From Amycolatopsis acidicola (lineage in GTDB: Bacteria > Actinomycetota > Actinomycetes > Mycobacteriales > Pseudonocardiaceae), in assembly GCF_007713735.2 (NCBI RefSeq), contig NZ_VMNW02000024.1, positions 1 through 64,000 of the forward strand: 64,000 nt of DNA, read 5' to 3'. Positions 58,101 through 61,100 of the stretch are shown here, piece by piece; position 1 is the stretch's first letter, and every line of letters starts with the position of its first letter. The position numbers and the translations under genes are program-made. The notes below the pieces were generated by a model. That model saw nothing but the letters and a program-made list of their open reading frames with translations, was not told where the DNA came from and did not search any database.

Positions 58101-61100
58101 TCGGTTTCGACGCTCACTCCGCCGTCCGCGTGGCGGGTGGTGACCACCCCGTCCACGCCGTCCACCCGGACCGCGGGCCCGTCCACCGTGATGCGGGTGC
58201 CCGGCTGCCCCGGCCCGCGGTCGGCGATTTCGACCGCCCCGTCCGCAGTCACCATCAGGCCCGGGTACGAGTCTTCGGGACGCAGCGCAACGGTTTCGCG
58301 GCCAGGAACCACGAGCGAGGCGACCCCGTCTGCCACGGTCACCGCGGCCCCGGCGAGATCCCCGCTGCCGATCCGGACGGTGAGCCCGTCCTTGGTCACC
58401 TCGACGCGGGACGGGTGGAGCGGTTTGTCCAGGCCGAGGATCGCCGCGAACCGCGCCGAATCACCGGCGCTCAGCAGGAAAGCGCCGGCGGCGAGGTCGA
58501 ACACCGCGTCCGGGCTGTCGCCCGGCCCTACTTCGGACCACGGCAACGTGGTCAGCGGGTGGGAGGCGTTGACCCACTCCTGACTCGTCCGCACGAGGAC
58601 GCCGTTGCGCAGCTCGTCGAGCGACCTCCCGACCGTCCGGCCCAGCAGGCGCGCGATGGCCTGGTCGATCCCGCGTTCGCCGAAGCCCAGCGGAACCGGC
58701 TCGACGAAGTCCGGCCACAGGTGCTCGAACCCGGCGTGCAGTGCGGCGAATGCGTTGCGGTCGCTCGCGCGGACGTACGCGATTCCGGCGGCGCTCAAGC
58801 GGAGCTGGGCGTTCTCGGCGAGAAGATGCTCGTTGAGCCGCGCGCGCACTTCGCCGGGCAGGTTCTCGATCCGGCGCACCAGCTCGGCCGGCGCGCTCTC
58901 TTCGATGAGCTGCGGCCCCAGCACTTCACTGAACGACTTGCCCGCGGCCTCCTCGGAGGCCCATGTCCGCTCGACGAAACCGACGTAGTCCGCGAGTAAC
59001 TCAGGGGCGTCGTCGCCGGTCAGCGTGGTGTTGTAGAGCGCGGCCAGCAAAACCCTGGTGTCCCAGTCGTAACGCCCATCCTCGGTGGTGAGCGTCCGCG
59101 CGCCGAGATACGCCTGCGCGAACGGGTCGAGCAGCCTCCGCTCCCCGTCGTTGTAGTGCCGGACAAGGGAAACGAGCTCGGTGAGCAGCGTCGCGGCACG
59201 GGCCGCGTCGGTCTCGGCGGCGAACGCGGCCACCGCCGGTCCGAGCCGGTCCCGCAGCTGCGCCCGCCGCGCGTCGGCGGGCCCGGCTGCCTGCGCCGCC
59301 GTGACGTCCCGCCATAGCTCGTGGGCGATCCCCTTGGTGGCGGGCGGTTCCTGGCCTGCCCAGCTCTCTCCGTCGAACTCCGGCGCGATCCCAGGCGATC
59401 CCGGCTGTCCGTCCATTGTGGACCTGAACTCGTCGAGTGCCCGGTGCGCGACCGCCTGGACGACCCTGGCCTCGTTCAGCTCCATGGTGGAAGCGCTTTC
59501 CCCGGTCAGCCGCTCCACCAGCGCGTCGGCCGCCTGTGCCCGCGCGAGGTAGCCGGGTGCCTTGTCGATCTCCGCAGCGGTGGCCCGACGCCCCGGCGCG
59601 TGCGCTCGCGGCGACGGGAACTGCATGTCGGCTTCGCGCAGCAAACCCCTCAGCTTCTTCAGCTTCCGGATTCGCTCCCGCGGATCGGCCGCGGCCGTGA
59701 TCTCGCCGAGCGCCTCGTGCTGCGCCTCGGTCAGCCCGTCCGCGCGGTCACGCAGGTGTTCACCGGGCAGGCCCTCGATCGCGAGCCGGACGAGGTCGCC
59801 GAGCGTGATCCCGTCGTACGCGTCCTTCTGCTCGGCGATCCGCACGAGCTGCGCGACGTCACCCACGTAGCCGTGGTGTTCGAGCGCCACCGCGAGCAGG
59901 AGCGGGCCGACGATGTCGCCGGTGTGCTGGGCACGGTCCAGGAACTCCAGCGACAGCGGGTCACCCATCGCGGAGAGCCGGTGCCAGCCCGTCTCGTGCC
60001 AGGCCCGCTCCACCGCGAGCCCGGCGGCGAACCGCTCGCCGGGCGGCACCTGCCCGGCCGCCTCGGCCCACCGGTTCATCAGGAAAACGGTGTCGGCCAC
60101 CAGCTGACGCCGTCGCATCAGCACCGCGGGCCAGTCCGGCGTGGAGTCCGCCGAGTCGATCCGTTCCGTGGTCTCCTGCCAGTACCGGTGCAGCCGACGG
60201 ACTTCGGCGAGGTCGAAAGTGGACCAGACGGCACCCGGCGGGTCGCTCTCCAGCCACCGCGCCAGCGCCGCCAGCGGCGATTCGAGGGTGCCGCCGAGGT
60301 TCGACCACTCGATGAGCCACGCCGGGTCCGGTTCGACCCGCTCGACGTTGTTCTCGATGAAGGCTTCGACCCTGGCGAGCACGTTCTCGGCGTAAACGCC
60401 CGCCGAAGTCCGGTTGGCGGCGCCGGTCAGCCGGACGACTCCGGTGGCGTCCGCGCTCAGCCGCACAGTGCCGGCCAGGACCGTGAAGCCGCCCGCGATC
60501 ACCCGTGCCGTCGAGTCGGTGTCGCGCAGCGTGCGGTCGGCGTCGAGCGCCGCGACCAGCTGCTCGCCGCTGCGCACCTCGACCTCGCCCCGGCGGCCGA
60601 GGACGACGCGAACCCCGTCCGGCCCCTGGACCGTGATCCGGCCGCGCGTGCGATCGATGACCACACCGGCGATCTGGACCCGCGCCCGGTCGAGGGACAG
60701 GCCCTCTGGCAAGCGCGTCGGGCCGTCGATCATCAGCTCCCCGACCCTGGGCACAGTGACCGAGTGCCCGCCGTCGAGGTGCACGGTCACCTCCTCCGCG
60801 CCGATGGTGAGGCGCGGGGTCCGCCGCTGCGCGCCCAACATCGCGCGCAGGCCCAGCGTTTCGCGCGGGGCTCCTTCAGGGGCGCGGTCGACGTGGTATC
60901 CAGTAACCAGCTGTGCGAGCAGCGCGTCCGGGTTTTCCTGCAGCTCCGCCGGGATCCGGTGTCCGCCAAGGGAAAGCACGGTCTGGAGCAGCAGCTCGCG
61001 CTCGGGCCCGGCGCCCGTGTCGAGCAGGCTGGCCATCGCCGCGGTCCCCGGCGCGAACCTCAGCTCCCGCGATTCCGTCTCCGGGTACGACTCGAAGAGC

